This document shows positions 15,336 to 23,238 of a DNA stretch of 64,000 bases, piece by piece. Under the pieces are notes generated by a model that was given only the letters and a program-made list of their open reading frames with translations, was not told the origin of the DNA and did not search any database. The position numbers and the translations under genes were made by a program. Positions within the stretch are counted from its first letter, which is position 1. The number at the start of each line of letters is the position of its first letter. The stretch is taken from IMG/VR virus record IMGVR_UViG_3300028388_003908, positions 62,001 through 126,000 of that record, one strand, 5' to 3'. Source of the stretch: a virus.

Positions 15336-16390
15336 GTTTTATGATCGGCGGTATGCCCGACCAGCAAAAGAAATTCCTCGATAAGGTCAACGCGATTGGC
15401 TATCCTCTTGAGTACATCGGAGGATACGATTCAGACGTTAACCCTTCTAATATGAGGATCCCATCCGATTGCGTCTGCATGATACTAAAAGACAAGATCT
15501 CACATAAGCAGAGAGATCTCGCTAAGTCTATGTGCGCGAGTCGTGAAGACGTTATCTTTATCGAGACCGCAAGTAAGATTTCAAAAGCGGTTGATACACT
15601 GGCAGTCGTGTTAGGTCATAACGAGATTTACCAGAGCTACGCTCATGTTGAGCATGACAGACCTTTGTCGGAAGAGGAACAAGGGGAAGATCCTTCCTTC
15701 TTAAACGCTGTTCTTAACGTGCCTTGGGCTATGTTCCCCTATGACCCTCGTCATTCTGGATCTCGTAAAAATCTGAGCAACTATTGGCTCAACACCTATC
15801 GTAAAAATGACACAGCGCAGAGCGCGTTTTTACCTTCAATGTCAGAGGTTAAGAAAGGTCTCAAAATCCACCCCATGCTACACGCCTCCGATCTGCTACG
15901 ACAGCACGATAAGCCTGGACGCAAAGAGACCGCGATTCTATCTGCTAAGGCATGGCTCTTGGGGGCAGAGGAGAGTGGATATACGTTCCTCTCAAAACAC
16001 GCGCTGAATCGCGCTCTTAGCATGACTTTTGGACTCACACCGGAAGATCTGCCCGAGGCGCTTTGGTGTGAACTCTTAAAGAAGCCAGAGAAGAAATCCA
16101 AAACGAAAACGACCAAACCCACCGAGAACCCCATCACCGAGAACCCCATCACCGAGGAGACAGAGAACGTGACCGATACGAATCAAGAAGTCCGAGACGA
16201 GGTGCTTATCCATGCAGAGCAAGATGAAGGCGTTTACATCTGTGGCGCGCTCTTACAGATCACAGGTGATCTCTCCGTCAAGGCCATCTCCGTAGATGAT
16301 CTGCTTGTCTGCGGTCCATATAACGTCTCCATCGGCAAGGTTGAAGATGGCATCTTACATGACGTGCTTGTCTCTCTCGTTAAAGGTTAA
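15326..16390 (+). CDS. DUF2325-like Rossmann-fold protein with C-terminal extension
   Basis: 354 aa. The first 90 residues match the DUF2325 plan: MKRCFMIGGMPDQQ..., GYDSDV, a CVCMIL strand, SHKQRDLAKSMC (about 59-70) and VIFIETAS. The fold is Rossmann-like with unknown biochemistry. Residues about 255-290 are a Thr/Glu/Pro/Asn-rich linker with a short repeat (ENPITENPITEE). The last 60 residues form a beta-rich domain (LLQITGDLSV, LLVCGPYNVSIGKV). Strong SD (AGGAGG). Together with the next gene it forms a plus-strand pair. Confidence 0.55.
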   Translation: MKRCFMIGGMPDQQKKFLDKVNAIGYPLEYIGGYDSDVNPSNMRIPSDCVCMILKDKISHKQRDLAKSMCASREDVIFIETASKISKAVDTLAVVLGHNEIYQSYAHVEHDRPLSEEEQGEDPSFLNAVLNVPWAMFPYDPRHSGSRKNLSNYWLNTYRKNDTAQSAFLPSMSEVKKGLKIHPMLHASDLLRQHDKPGRKETAILSAKAWLLGAEESGYTFLSKHALNRALSMTFGLTPEDLPEALWCELLKKPEKKSKTKTTKPTENPITENPITEETENVTDTNQEVRDEVLIHAEQDEGVYICGALLQITGDLSVKAISVDDLLVCGPYNVSIGKVEDGILHDVLVSLVKG

Positions 16391-16395
16391 TCATC

Positions 16396-17016
16396 ATGTA
16401 TAGCATGAGCACAATATCTAAAGATTTTGTCGATTATCCTTATCTTCATTTTCCGGAGATACCTCCTGTCTCACATAAGCTCGCTGGTCTGAGACGTATA
16501 TGGGAGCTTAACCGTAAAGAACTCACCGATGTGAATCTCGGGCGCAACGATTTCATGGATTTGATGTGTTATCTAAGGCGTTTAGATGACAACCCATCAG
16601 ATGAAACCTGTCCCAAGCGCAATCTGACCAAGCGCTGGTTACAAGGATGGATAGAATCAAATCCTCCTTTTGAAGGATCAGCCCTCTTAAAGGAAGCAAG
16701 CTATCTAGCCCGATGCGTCTTTAATTGGGAAGCGCCGGTACACGATCTGCTCTTAGAGGTTCTTGATGACTTTGATGTAGAGGAGGAGACCACTGAGCCT
16801 GTTGAGGAGGAGACCACTGAGCCTGTTGAGATGGAGAGCGCGTCCCCTATCAAATCTTGGAGCGTTCTAAACCTCACGATAAAGGGCGCAGGGGAGGTCT
16901 TTATCGGGGAGGTGAGCAACACCCCTCTCTCGATTGAGGGTGACGTTAAAGTACACATAAAAGGCGCAGAAGGAGACAAGATCTACGGTCTTCGTGTCAC
17001 CTCTAAAGATCAGTGA
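16396..17016 (+). CDS. Hypothetical protein, paired with DUF2325-like gene
   Basis: 206 aa. The N-terminal 120 residues are helical with KRWLQGW and CVFNWEAP segments. A repeat linker (EETTEPVEEETTEPVE, about 133-149) leads to a beta-rich C-terminus (VLNLTIKGAGEVFIGEVSN) that resembles the end domain of the preceding protein in layout: helix domain, acidic Thr/Pro linker, beta domain. The two may share a C-terminal module. It overlaps the minus-strand gene at 17010 by 7 nt. Confidence 0.45.
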   Translation: MYSMSTISKDFVDYPYLHFPEIPPVSHKLAGLRRIWELNRKELTDVNLGRNDFMDLMCYLRRLDDNPSDETCPKRNLTKRWLQGWIESNPPFEGSALLKEASYLARCVFNWEAPVHDLLLEVLDDFDVEEETTEPVEEETTEPVEMESASPIKSWSVLNLTIKGAGEVFIGEVSNTPLSIEGDVKVHIKGAEGDKIYGLRVTSKDQ

Positions 17017-17339
17017 TTCTGATTCTCCCATGTGACCGTGCGACCCGCTACCTCAGCCTGCGCTGATATGCTCTTTTTGTCGGTTACCATCGGTGTCGCG
17101 CTGTCTGCACTAACAGGATAAGGGGCGTCTGATCTCGCGTCATACGTCTCTCTTATCGTGTTGTAAGAGAAGCTATAACGAGGCCATATTGAAGGCACAC
17201 CATCTACAGGAACCTTATAGCGTATGTCGTTTGAATCGAGATACGCTATGTTGAAATGCTGTTGTAGGATATTTCCTCTGTTAGATGTGCTCTTTACGTC
17301 TACCTTGTGATAGCTGAGAGATCCTACGCTCAGCCTCAT
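17010..17339 (-). CDS. C-terminal portion of a structural protein, probably frameshifted from 17281-18258
   Basis: Its ATG at 17339 lies inside the upstream gene and has no SD. The core SNRGNILQQHFNIAYLDSND (about 18-37) reads like the continuation of the upstream protein rather than an independent start. The upstream reading frame ends at 17281, 59 nt inside this ORF. A +1 shift in the overlap would fuse the two. Alternatively it is a separate gene with weak initiation. A virion structural role is presumed from the partner. Confidence 0.45.
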   Translation of the reverse strand: MRLSVGSLSYHKVDVKSTSNRGNILQQHFNIAYLDSNDIRYKVPVDGVPSIWPRYSFSYNTIRETYDARSDAPYPVSADSATPMVTDKKSISAQAEVAGRTVTWENQNH

Positions 17340-18258
17340 CGGGAGCGATGATTAATTCATAAGGACCATCATAGCCTCCTAAGATGCCCGTACCAAAGCA
17401 ACCGAGACAGAGCGAATCCGGATGCTTTCCGTAGGTGATGGTCTGAGGATCAAAAGCGGAGCAAGCGCAAGGCTGACCGGTCAATCTGCGGGTGAAGAAC
17501 TTAACGCGCTCGCCTCCTTGCTCAAGCATCCAATTGTTTCTTCGGATGCCCTCTCGCCAGATGTAATCAATCTTCTCTATATCAGCATCGGAAACGGGCT
17601 GACAGCGATCTAAAGGTGTCTCATATAGCTCACCAGTGGCGGTGTCTTCAGCGACCGTAGAAACCCTATAAAACGAGCGCTTGTCGATACGCTTAACAGA
17701 GGGATCATAAGAGAGATAAGAGATAGTCACCTCGTCTTGATCCGTAATGGTTAAGCTGGCGCCTTTGCGTAAGAGCACAGGATCAGGATGATAGGCTGCC
17801 TCTAGACTGACCTCCCCGGTGTTACCCATGACGGTGCGCGCCGGTATCTCTGACCCATTTAAGAGCACCATCACATCTCTACCCGAGAAGGAAGGCTCTG
17901 AGTAGAGATAAGGTGACGCTATCGGATATTGAGTACGAAAGCGCCATGGGTCTTCAGCTTGATCTCCGAAGCTAATCCAACTCGTCACAACCTCGTCATG
18001 TACGGGCGTCACCGCGTAGGCGTCCCGATAGAACGTACCGCCTACGGGGAGCAGATTAATGCGCTTGTAAGGTCCTCTGTCAGAGCCTTGAGAACGATAA
18101 ATGTTAACCCCTCTTATGAGCCATCCTTCGTTCTCATGTATCTCCGCAGGGGAAGACCATCTAAGGTCAATAACACCCCTCTTATAAGGGGAGAGCGCGT
18201 TGACCGTCTTAGGGGGTAAGGGCCAAGGGCCTCTCGATAAATTCCATCCTGCGGTCAT
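17281..18258 (-). CDS. Virion structural protein with fibronectin-like region and Cys cluster
   Basis: 325 aa. The N-terminal region (KRGVIDLRWSSPAEIHENEG, then GVNIYRSQGSDRGPYKRIN) reads like a fibronectin-III-type fold with W and Y core positions. The middle is beta-rich. A cluster PCACSAFDP ... SLCLGCFGTG (about 265-293) suggests a metal site. The end (ISQLSQGRRKEHI) stops abruptly in an overlap with the 109-aa ORF. I infer a tail or neck protein. SD AAGGAG. Confidence 0.5.
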   Translation of the reverse strand: MTAGWNLSRGPWPLPPKTVNALSPYKRGVIDLRWSSPAEIHENEGWLIRGVNIYRSQGSDRGPYKRINLLPVGGTFYRDAYAVTPVHDEVVTSWISFGDQAEDPWRFRTQYPIASPYLYSEPSFSGRDVMVLLNGSEIPARTVMGNTGEVSLEAAYHPDPVLLRKGASLTITDQDEVTISYLSYDPSVKRIDKRSFYRVSTVAEDTATGELYETPLDRCQPVSDADIEKIDYIWREGIRRNNWMLEQGGERVKFFTRRLTGQPCACSAFDPQTITYGKHPDSLCLGCFGTGILGGYDGPYELIIAPDEAERRISQLSQGRRKEHI

Positions 18259-18277
18259 ACGCGCTCCTTACATGATG

Positions 18278-18562
18278 TTAACCCTCTGCGGAGGTGTCTT
18301 CATCATCAGTAAGAACAATAAAAGAACCATCTTGGTCCACCTTCCAAGAGGTCTCCTCTGTGACCTCAAAGCGATCACGAACGTCTACGAGCAACTGACG
18401 AGCAGCCTGCTCATTAGCCTCAAGTTGAGCGGTCAAGCGCGACTTCTGCCACTCAAGGTTTCCGATCTGATTCAAGATCTGAGTGGTGAGATTACGCCTC
18501 GTAGTGAGCGTGTTCTTCTCTTCGTCAGTGAGCGTGCCAAGTGTCTTCTCTGTCTGTGCCAT
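18278..18562 (-). CDS. Small coiled-coil protein, 94 aa
   Basis: Residues about 10-65 are a continuous heptad-rich helix (LTDEEKNTLTTRRNLTTQIL...), and the C-terminus is acidic with a short strand (WKVDQDGSFIVL). Such short helix-plus-strand proteins are frequent near phage structural genes and have no established function. SD AAAGGA. A TATAAT hexamer on the minus strand near 18605 (GAGAGTATAATGC) could drive it. Confidence 0.55.
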   Translation of the reverse strand: MAQTEKTLGTLTDEEKNTLTTRRNLTTQILNQIGNLEWQKSRLTAQLEANEQAARQLLVDVRDRFEVTEETSWKVDQDGSFIVLTDDEDTSAEG

Positions 18563-18611
18563 GATTCAGTCCTTTCAAGATGCAAGATAACATGGTCACA
18601 GCATTATACTC

Positions 18612-18908
18612 TCACTTAGCGACAGCGCCTTCCTTATCTCGACATAATCTAGGAAGCTCTCTCACATATAAATGAATCTGCTCGGCTTCTGCCTTCATGT
18701 CTTGAGCGTCTCTCTGCATGATCTCAACCCCTCCAAGAGCGTGATTACTTGGAGGACCGACAAAAGATTTCTGCTCAAGATTGGGGCTTTTGATTTTTAG
18801 TCTAGTAACCTTCTTCTCCTTCTTTGATTCTTTTTCCGAGGAAGAACCACACGATGGAAGCAGAGCCCATACGCAGAAGGATATGACGACAAAAAGTAGC
18901 GTTTTCAT
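18612..18908 (-). CDS. Outer-membrane lipoprotein, o-spanin candidate
   Basis: 98 aa. Signal sequence with a hydrophobic core (LLFVVISFCVWALL) followed by a lipobox LPSC (Cys20), then a Lys/Glu-rich linker and a helical C-terminus (DAQDMKAEAEQIHLYVREL). Its ATG overlaps the stop of the TM coiled-coil protein by 4 nt. The order inner-membrane coiled-coil protein then lipoprotein is that of Rz/Rz1 spanin pairs, which fuse inner and outer membranes at lysis. Supports a Gram-negative host. Confidence 0.65.
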   Translation of the reverse strand: MKTLLFVVISFCVWALLPSCGSSSEKESKKEKKVTRLKIKSPNLEQKSFVGPPSNHALGGVEIMQRDAQDMKAEAEQIHLYVRELPRLCRDKEGAVAK

Positions 18909-19186
18909 TGACGGATCTCCTGCAACATACGTCTAATGTCCTCTAACATGAGACGGGTGCGCTCAAGATCTTTTCTTATCTGCTCAAGCGCTTGAGCGTT
19001 AAGCTCGACCTTGGTCATGGAAGCCTTACATTCTTTCAGACCTTGTGTATTTTCGGTCTGCTCTCTCTCGATAAGAGCAAGCTGAACGCTAATGCTATTT
19101 ACCCACAATAAGATTGGGATAATCAGCACTGATAAGATCTTAAATCCAAGGTCGATGATGTTCTTGTTATTTTCGCTGTTAGACAT
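18905..19186 (-). CDS. Inner-membrane coiled-coil protein, i-spanin candidate
   Basis: 93 aa. One N-terminal membrane segment (ILSVLIIPILLWVNSISVQ, about 17-35), then a periplasmic heptad-rich coiled coil to the C-terminus (LEQIRKDLERTRLMLEDIRR). Topology, size and the overlapping downstream lipoprotein fit an i-spanin. Alternative: a small TM protein of the virion. Confidence 0.6.
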   Translation of the reverse strand: MSNSENNKNIIDLGFKILSVLIIPILLWVNSISVQLALIEREQTENTQGLKECKASMTKVELNAQALEQIRKDLERTRLMLEDIRRMLQEIRQ

Positions 19187-19210
19187 GATCTTACGTCCCC
19201 CTAAAACCGA

Positions 19211-19954
19211 TCAAACTCGGAAGTATGATCTCAAGCTCTTGAAGGTCTCCACATCCTCTTTAGAAGGAGATTGACCTGCCACAGCATTAAGACCGAGCGT
19301 CTTAATCGCATCCATCGCTCTCTGATCGCCTTGTGAGCGCGCCCTACGGAAAAGCTCTCTCAAGATCTCAGCGTCAAGAGGTGCAACAGGAGTAGAGACG
19401 TTTTGTCCATTACCTGCGCCTTGCATGGACAAGATTCTCTGCTCTTGAGAAGGCCAAAGAACATAACCCTTAGTCAGAGATTGATGATTCTTTACGAGAC
19501 CTTGATTGCTCGCCCAATTGGGCACCGATTCGATATGTGCAATCCACTCTTGAGTGTACTTAGCGCGATCTGGTACACGCGCTATGTTGTCGTAAAAATC
19601 CGCCTTATCAGAGTAGACCCCAACCCAATGCAAGATACCCTCAAGCCAAGTCTTTTTCCAATTGGTCGTGCGGTGGAAGCGCGCTCTATCTCTCGCCTTT
19701 CTATTTAAGACAAGAGAAGGATAAAGACGAGACACAAGAGTCAGATTCATAGACGCTTTGCCTTTGCCCTTAGCGTCATCTGTTGTCCCAATCGTTGAAC
19801 TCAGTTTCACGCTCACCATCTCCGAAAGATGAATTAGATAAACGCCTTTAAATCCTGAGACGCGAGACCAGCCCTTGATCTTGGGATTACTCTTAATCGA
19901 ATCTAACCATGATTCGAGTTCTGCGCGTGATATTTGAACATATGTTGCAGCCAT
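19211..19954 (-). CDS. Conserved phage protein of unknown function, 247 aa
   Basis: Starts MAATYVQISRAELESWLDSI, then GVYLIHLSEMVSVKLSSTIG (about 38-57) and KGKASMNLTLVSRLYP. This arrangement reads like a conserved phage family I have seen in large phages, without known activity. The C-terminal quarter is helical with an LDAEILRELFRRAR segment. It directly follows the Dps-like fusion by two bases and is probably co-transcribed with it. Confidence 0.5.
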   Translation of the reverse strand: MAATYVQISRAELESWLDSIKSNPKIKGWSRVSGFKGVYLIHLSEMVSVKLSSTIGTTDDAKGKGKASMNLTLVSRLYPSLVLNRKARDRARFHRTTNWKKTWLEGILHWVGVYSDKADFYDNIARVPDRAKYTQEWIAHIESVPNWASNQGLVKNHQSLTKGYVLWPSQEQRILSMQGAGNGQNVSTPVAPLDAEILRELFRRARSQGDQRAMDAIKTLGLNAVAGQSPSKEDVETFKSLRSYFRV

Positions 19955-19956
19955 TT

Positions 19957-21276
19957 TTATGACCTCTTTCTTTGACGTAGAAGATAAAGATTCGTCTCAT
20001 GTGCGTTAGCAATAGACATAATAAAATCATCAAGTCCTAGAGACATACCGCCATTATCTTTTATCATATCGTAGACGCGCTTTAAGATGGGCTGTATGCG
20101 CTCCTCTGCGATAAGAGCGCGTGTAATAGGATCGGTAGCGTCATTGTGGATCAAGACCTGAATCGACTGCTGAGCTTGAGGCACCGGCGCAACCGCTACA
20201 GGACCGTATTCCCCTACAATCTTCTCCGCTAAGGTGTCGATCTCGTCCTCTAAGGACTCATAGAGACGCTCCATCAGCTGATGATCCCCATAAGAGGATA
20301 GTCCTTTAACCTGCCAATGTGAGGTCCAATGGGACCAATGCACAGCGCGCAGTACAGCCAAGAGCGTCTGCATGATCTCTAGCTTCACGTCAGCGGAGGC
20401 ATATCGGATTTTATTAGAGGAAGCCTTCTTAGAACGAACCTTAAAGAACTCCTTAGACCCGTTGTGTGAGAGATTTCCTTGTCGATCAATATCGTAGTAA
20501 CCCATGTCATTTACCCCTATATCAAGCGCCTTGCGCGAGCGTCTGTTCTTCTGTCTTACGGTAGAGACACCACCGCCCTCGTATCTTTTAAATCTGTTCA
20601 AGTGCTTACGCCTCTTTTGATTGTAGCGCTTGATCCTTGAGCGATTTTTCAGATAGTAGCGTCTTCTCTTTGTCTTGAGTTTGGTCTTGTTCTTAAGACG
20701 GTTTTTAATGCGCCATTTTTTGTACTCTCTGCGAGCCTGACCCTTCTGCTTACGCTGTCTTTTTGAAGGGATTTTTACCGAGATAAACGCGCTCTTAAAG
20801 AGATCTCCGTTCTCGTCTACGTCATAGATAAAATCCTCGTCTTCAAGATAAGGATCTAATACCTCACCCATGAGCGCGTCTAAAGCTACTCTGCGCTTCA
20901 ATCCTGTAGAGGTAGACTGATCTATATAAGGATGACCATACTGATCTCCGGGTAAACCACTAGAGCGAGGTCGCTGATGTAGAGGCTTACCGTCAGGCTG
21001 ATTTGGTATCGCGTTAGGATTGGGAGCTTTGGAGTAAGACGTAGAAGCACCCGATGAATCCGAAGGTGTATTCGATACAGGAGGTCCCGCCCTCTGCTCT
21101 GTCCTGCCTTCTGGATGACCTGAAGGTAGGGGCAATACCCGATCTCTTTTAGGCTGACCGTCTGCGTAATCCTCTCTACTTGGAGAAGGCGCCGGCGTGT
21201 TCTCTCTAGAATCATTTACCCATGTACGAACGCCACTAAGCTCTTGAACAGGTTGACTATGACCCATAGTGTTCAC
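19957..21276 (-). CDS. Dps/ferritin-like domain fused to a disordered, very basic N-terminal region
   Basis: 439 aa. Residues about 1-125 are Pro/Ser/Gly-rich and disordered. Residues about 160-245 are extremely Lys/Arg-rich (runs such as KTKRRRYYLKNRSRIKR). From about 295 the sequence is Dps/ferritin-like: HWTSHWQVKG with the metal-site His, GDHQLMERLYESLEDEIDTL with the second His and Asp/Glu ligands, and near the end ANAHETNLYLLRQRK. Dps proteins bind DNA and oxidise iron to protect DNA. Here the basic arm could bind packaged or replicating DNA. Its start overlaps the upstream gene by ATGA. Confidence 0.68.
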   Translation of the reverse strand: MNTMGHSQPVQELSGVRTWVNDSRENTPAPSPSREDYADGQPKRDRVLPLPSGHPEGRTEQRAGPPVSNTPSDSSGASTSYSKAPNPNAIPNQPDGKPLHQRPRSSGLPGDQYGHPYIDQSTSTGLKRRVALDALMGEVLDPYLEDEDFIYDVDENGDLFKSAFISVKIPSKRQRKQKGQARREYKKWRIKNRLKNKTKLKTKRRRYYLKNRSRIKRYNQKRRKHLNRFKRYEGGGVSTVRQKNRRSRKALDIGVNDMGYYDIDRQGNLSHNGSKEFFKVRSKKASSNKIRYASADVKLEIMQTLLAVLRAVHWSHWTSHWQVKGLSSYGDHQLMERLYESLEDEIDTLAEKIVGEYGPVAVAPVPQAQQSIQVLIHNDATDPITRALIAEERIQPILKRVYDMIKDNGGMSLGLDDFIMSIANAHETNLYLLRQRKRS

Positions 21277-21638
21277 CTGCCTTTGAGATAGGCGAGCGCT
21301 ACCTTCTTGACGGGATCTTGATTGTACTTAGAGGCGATATCCACCTTCTCTCGATCCGTGTGAGGCAAGCGTTGACGATAAAAACCTTCACCCATCTTGA
21401 TGAGCGCATAATTGGTCATATCTAGAGAGCGCTCTAGTCTATCTAAAGACTGAGGAATACCGCTAAGCGCGTCCCCAAACTTCTGATAGATTTCCTCTTT
21501 CAGATCCTCATCGCAATCTTCCAAGGTCTCTCGGATTTGATTGCAAAAGGATCTGATAATATGCGCCTGTACTCTAGAGGAGGAAGCCCCCTCTGCGAGC
21601 ACAGACCAACTAGCTTGACTTGAGGATCTTTTTCTCAT
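21273..21638 (-). CDS. Hypothetical protein, 121 aa, operon partner of Dps-like fusion
   Basis: Helical protein with a Ser/Arg-rich N-terminus (MRKRSSSQASWSVLAEG). It ends KKVALAYLKGR. It is coupled by ATGA to the Dps-like gene and preceded by AAGGAG and a promoter-like 16-mer (21662-21677). No family recognised. Confidence 0.5.
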   Translation of the reverse strand: MRKRSSSQASWSVLAEGASSSRVQAHIIRSFCNQIRETLEDCDEDLKEEIYQKFGDALSGIPQSLDRLERSLDMTNYALIKMGEGFYRQRLPHTDREKVDIASKYNQDPVKKVALAYLKGR

Positions 21639-21661
21639 AACCGCTCTCCTTCTTTATGTAG

Positions 21662-21677
21662 AGAGCGTTCATAAATG
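21662..21677 (-). promoter_or_regulatory. Late-promoter-like element, copy 1
   Basis: On the minus strand this reads CATTTATGAACGCTCT. Near-identical 16-mers occur at 49414-49429 and 50392-50407, each upstream of a short virion-type gene and each preceded by a pyrimidine/A-rich block (here TTAATCTTTAA). Proposed phage-specific promoter. Confidence 0.4.
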
Positions 21678-21686
21678 AGTTAAAGA

Positions 21687-22610
21687 TTAACCCTCCTCAA
21701 GACCCTTCTCAATACCATTCACAACGCCAGCGCTCTCTACTGCCTTGATCTCCTCAAGAACCTCAGGGCTGTCCGAGTAAAGCTCAAGAGCCTTCTTGAC
21801 GCGCTTAGTCCAGTGAGGGTTCATATCCCACTCAATACCATTTGAAAGGATCTTGATCTTGCTATCTTCTCCTACCTCGACAGCCCCTTGCTCGGGTGCT
21901 TGCTCAAGTCCGTCAAGAATCTGAGCTTCCTCTGAGGGACCTTCATCCTCAACGGGCTCCTCAACGGGCTCCTCAACAGGCTCAAAATCCTCCTCCTGCT
22001 CGATGATCTCAGTAGAGAAATTACCTTCAAGATTCTCTAGCGTGTCAATCTCTTGACCGACCGCGTTCACGTCTGAGATCACGGTCTTTTGTTGGGCTGC
22101 GGTCTTGAGAGTAAGATTAACAGAGGTAGCGCCTTGCATCTCAGCTAGACCATCCTCTGCGCTTGACGCGCTCTTTACGTCTGCACCTGAAGTGTCTGAC
22201 ACAGAACCGACAAGATAATTATCCTCGTCCTCTGTGGAGACCACTACAGGAAACTTAACACCCTCTTGCTCTACAACTGGCTCGGCAACAGGCTCGTTTA
22301 CGGAAGACACCTTTGTCTCCTCGTCATAAACGGTCTCTACCTCCATCGAGGTGCGCTCTTTAACCTGCTCTACCGCCTGCTTTACGGGAGCCGGAGCAGG
22401 ATCTGCCTTTGCCTCAGGTACTCGTAGCCAGCCTCTCTTAAGACCTGCTTTAAGCTCAGGCATCGCAACCTCTTCCCCACCGATGCGTAGAGAAGATCCG
22501 TCAAATTCGATAATGTCACCCGCAGTAAGATTACGCTCTAGTCTGCCAAGGTGGATTGTGGTTGTAGCCTCAAGCTCAATAAAGCTACCCTTTTTAAATG
22601 TAATGGACAC
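21687..22610 (-). CDS. Acidic conserved phage protein, GTG start
   Basis: 307 aa with a GTG start supported by AGGAGG 8 nt upstream. The N-terminal 80 residues (FKKGSFIELEATTTIHLGRL, FDGSSLRIGGEEVAMPEL, LKRGWL) match a small beta-rich domain common in large phages near head genes. The middle 170 residues are Glu/Val/Pro-rich with short EEPVEEPVE repeats. The C-terminus (HWTKRVKKALELYSDSPEVL) is helical. I infer a virion-associated protein with two folded ends and a disordered acidic centre. Confidence 0.55.
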   Translation of the reverse strand: MSITFKKGSFIELEATTTIHLGRLERNLTAGDIIEFDGSSLRIGGEEVAMPELKAGLKRGWLRVPEAKADPAPAPVKQAVEQVKERTSMEVETVYDEETKVSSVNEPVAEPVVEQEGVKFPVVVSTEDEDNYLVGSVSDTSGADVKSASSAEDGLAEMQGATSVNLTLKTAAQQKTVISDVNAVGQEIDTLENLEGNFSTEIIEQEEDFEPVEEPVEEPVEDEGPSEEAQILDGLEQAPEQGAVEVGEDSKIKILSNGIEWDMNPHWTKRVKKALELYSDSPEVLEEIKAVESAGVVNGIEKGLEEG

Positions 22611-22691
22611 GTTGTGTTCCTCCTAGGTTATCTGCATCACGCGCTCTATAATACAGAGTTCGATATGCAGGTTCTTGGATTTTTGTTAATG

Positions 22692-22710
22692 CTTATATCC
22701 GACGTATAAG
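22692..22710. promoter_or_regulatory. Short inverted repeat upstream of 22737 gene
   Basis: CTTATA (22692-22697) and TATAAG (22705-22710) are inverted around a 7-nt spacer, 27 nt before the ATG. It could be an operator or a minor hairpin. Confidence 0.3.
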
Positions 22711-22736
22711 TAAATCAATGAGGCTAAGGGGTAAAC

Positions 22737-23192
22737 ATGAAACCGTCTAGAAGAGCAAAGATCATACGCGCTTTAAATCAATCGCTCAAAATCGCCATAC
22801 AACATAGTCTCCGAAAGCTAAGAGAGACCAATGATGATGCGGTTTTCGAGGAGGCGCTCCGACGCTTTTACCTCAACAAAGGGTTACCTAAGGATTATGA
22901 AAACACCTTAGAAATGAGATACTTATCTGCATACTATAGAGATTCTCAGAAAATGCAAGTCGTTAAGCAGGATCTTAGCTATGAGCAGGAAAATGAGGTC
23001 TGCGACCGACTGCTTGAGGTCGGTATGTGGCTTCATACGAGATGGGCGCCTAAGGTTCGTACTCTAGTGGTAAAGGTCTGTGGGGGACAGGAAAATACTC
23101 TCACCTTCACGCGAACGCTCTTTGATATAAAGGATCGCACCCCTAACGGACTACATATCGGTCGTATGCTTAACGTGATTTTAGACGCATAG
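22737..23192 (+). CDS. Hypothetical protein, 151 aa
   Basis: Starts MKPSRRAKIIRALNQSLKIA, a basic helix, followed by a helical, charged body and a short beta end (TLTFTRTLFDIKDRT). No known domain is visible. SD AAGGGG. It precedes the SNF2-type helicase on the same strand. Confidence 0.5.
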   Translation: MKPSRRAKIIRALNQSLKIAIQHSLRKLRETNDDAVFEEALRRFYLNKGLPKDYENTLEMRYLSAYYRDSQKMQVVKQDLSYEQENEVCDRLLEVGMWLHTRWAPKVRTLVVKVCGGQENTLTFTRTLFDIKDRTPNGLHIGRMLNVILDA

Positions 23193-23200
23193 TATAAGAT
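23191..23200 (+). promoter_or_regulatory. -10-like element upstream of SNF2-type helicase
   Basis: AGTATAAGAT lies about 40 nt before the GTG start. Minus-strand AGTATAAG at 39618-39625 and 42395-42402 precedes the helicase-loader and polymerase genes. No clear -35 box. Confidence 0.3.
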
Positions 23201-23238
23201 AGTTTGTCTTTTAACACCCTCACACGAAAGGTAAAAAC

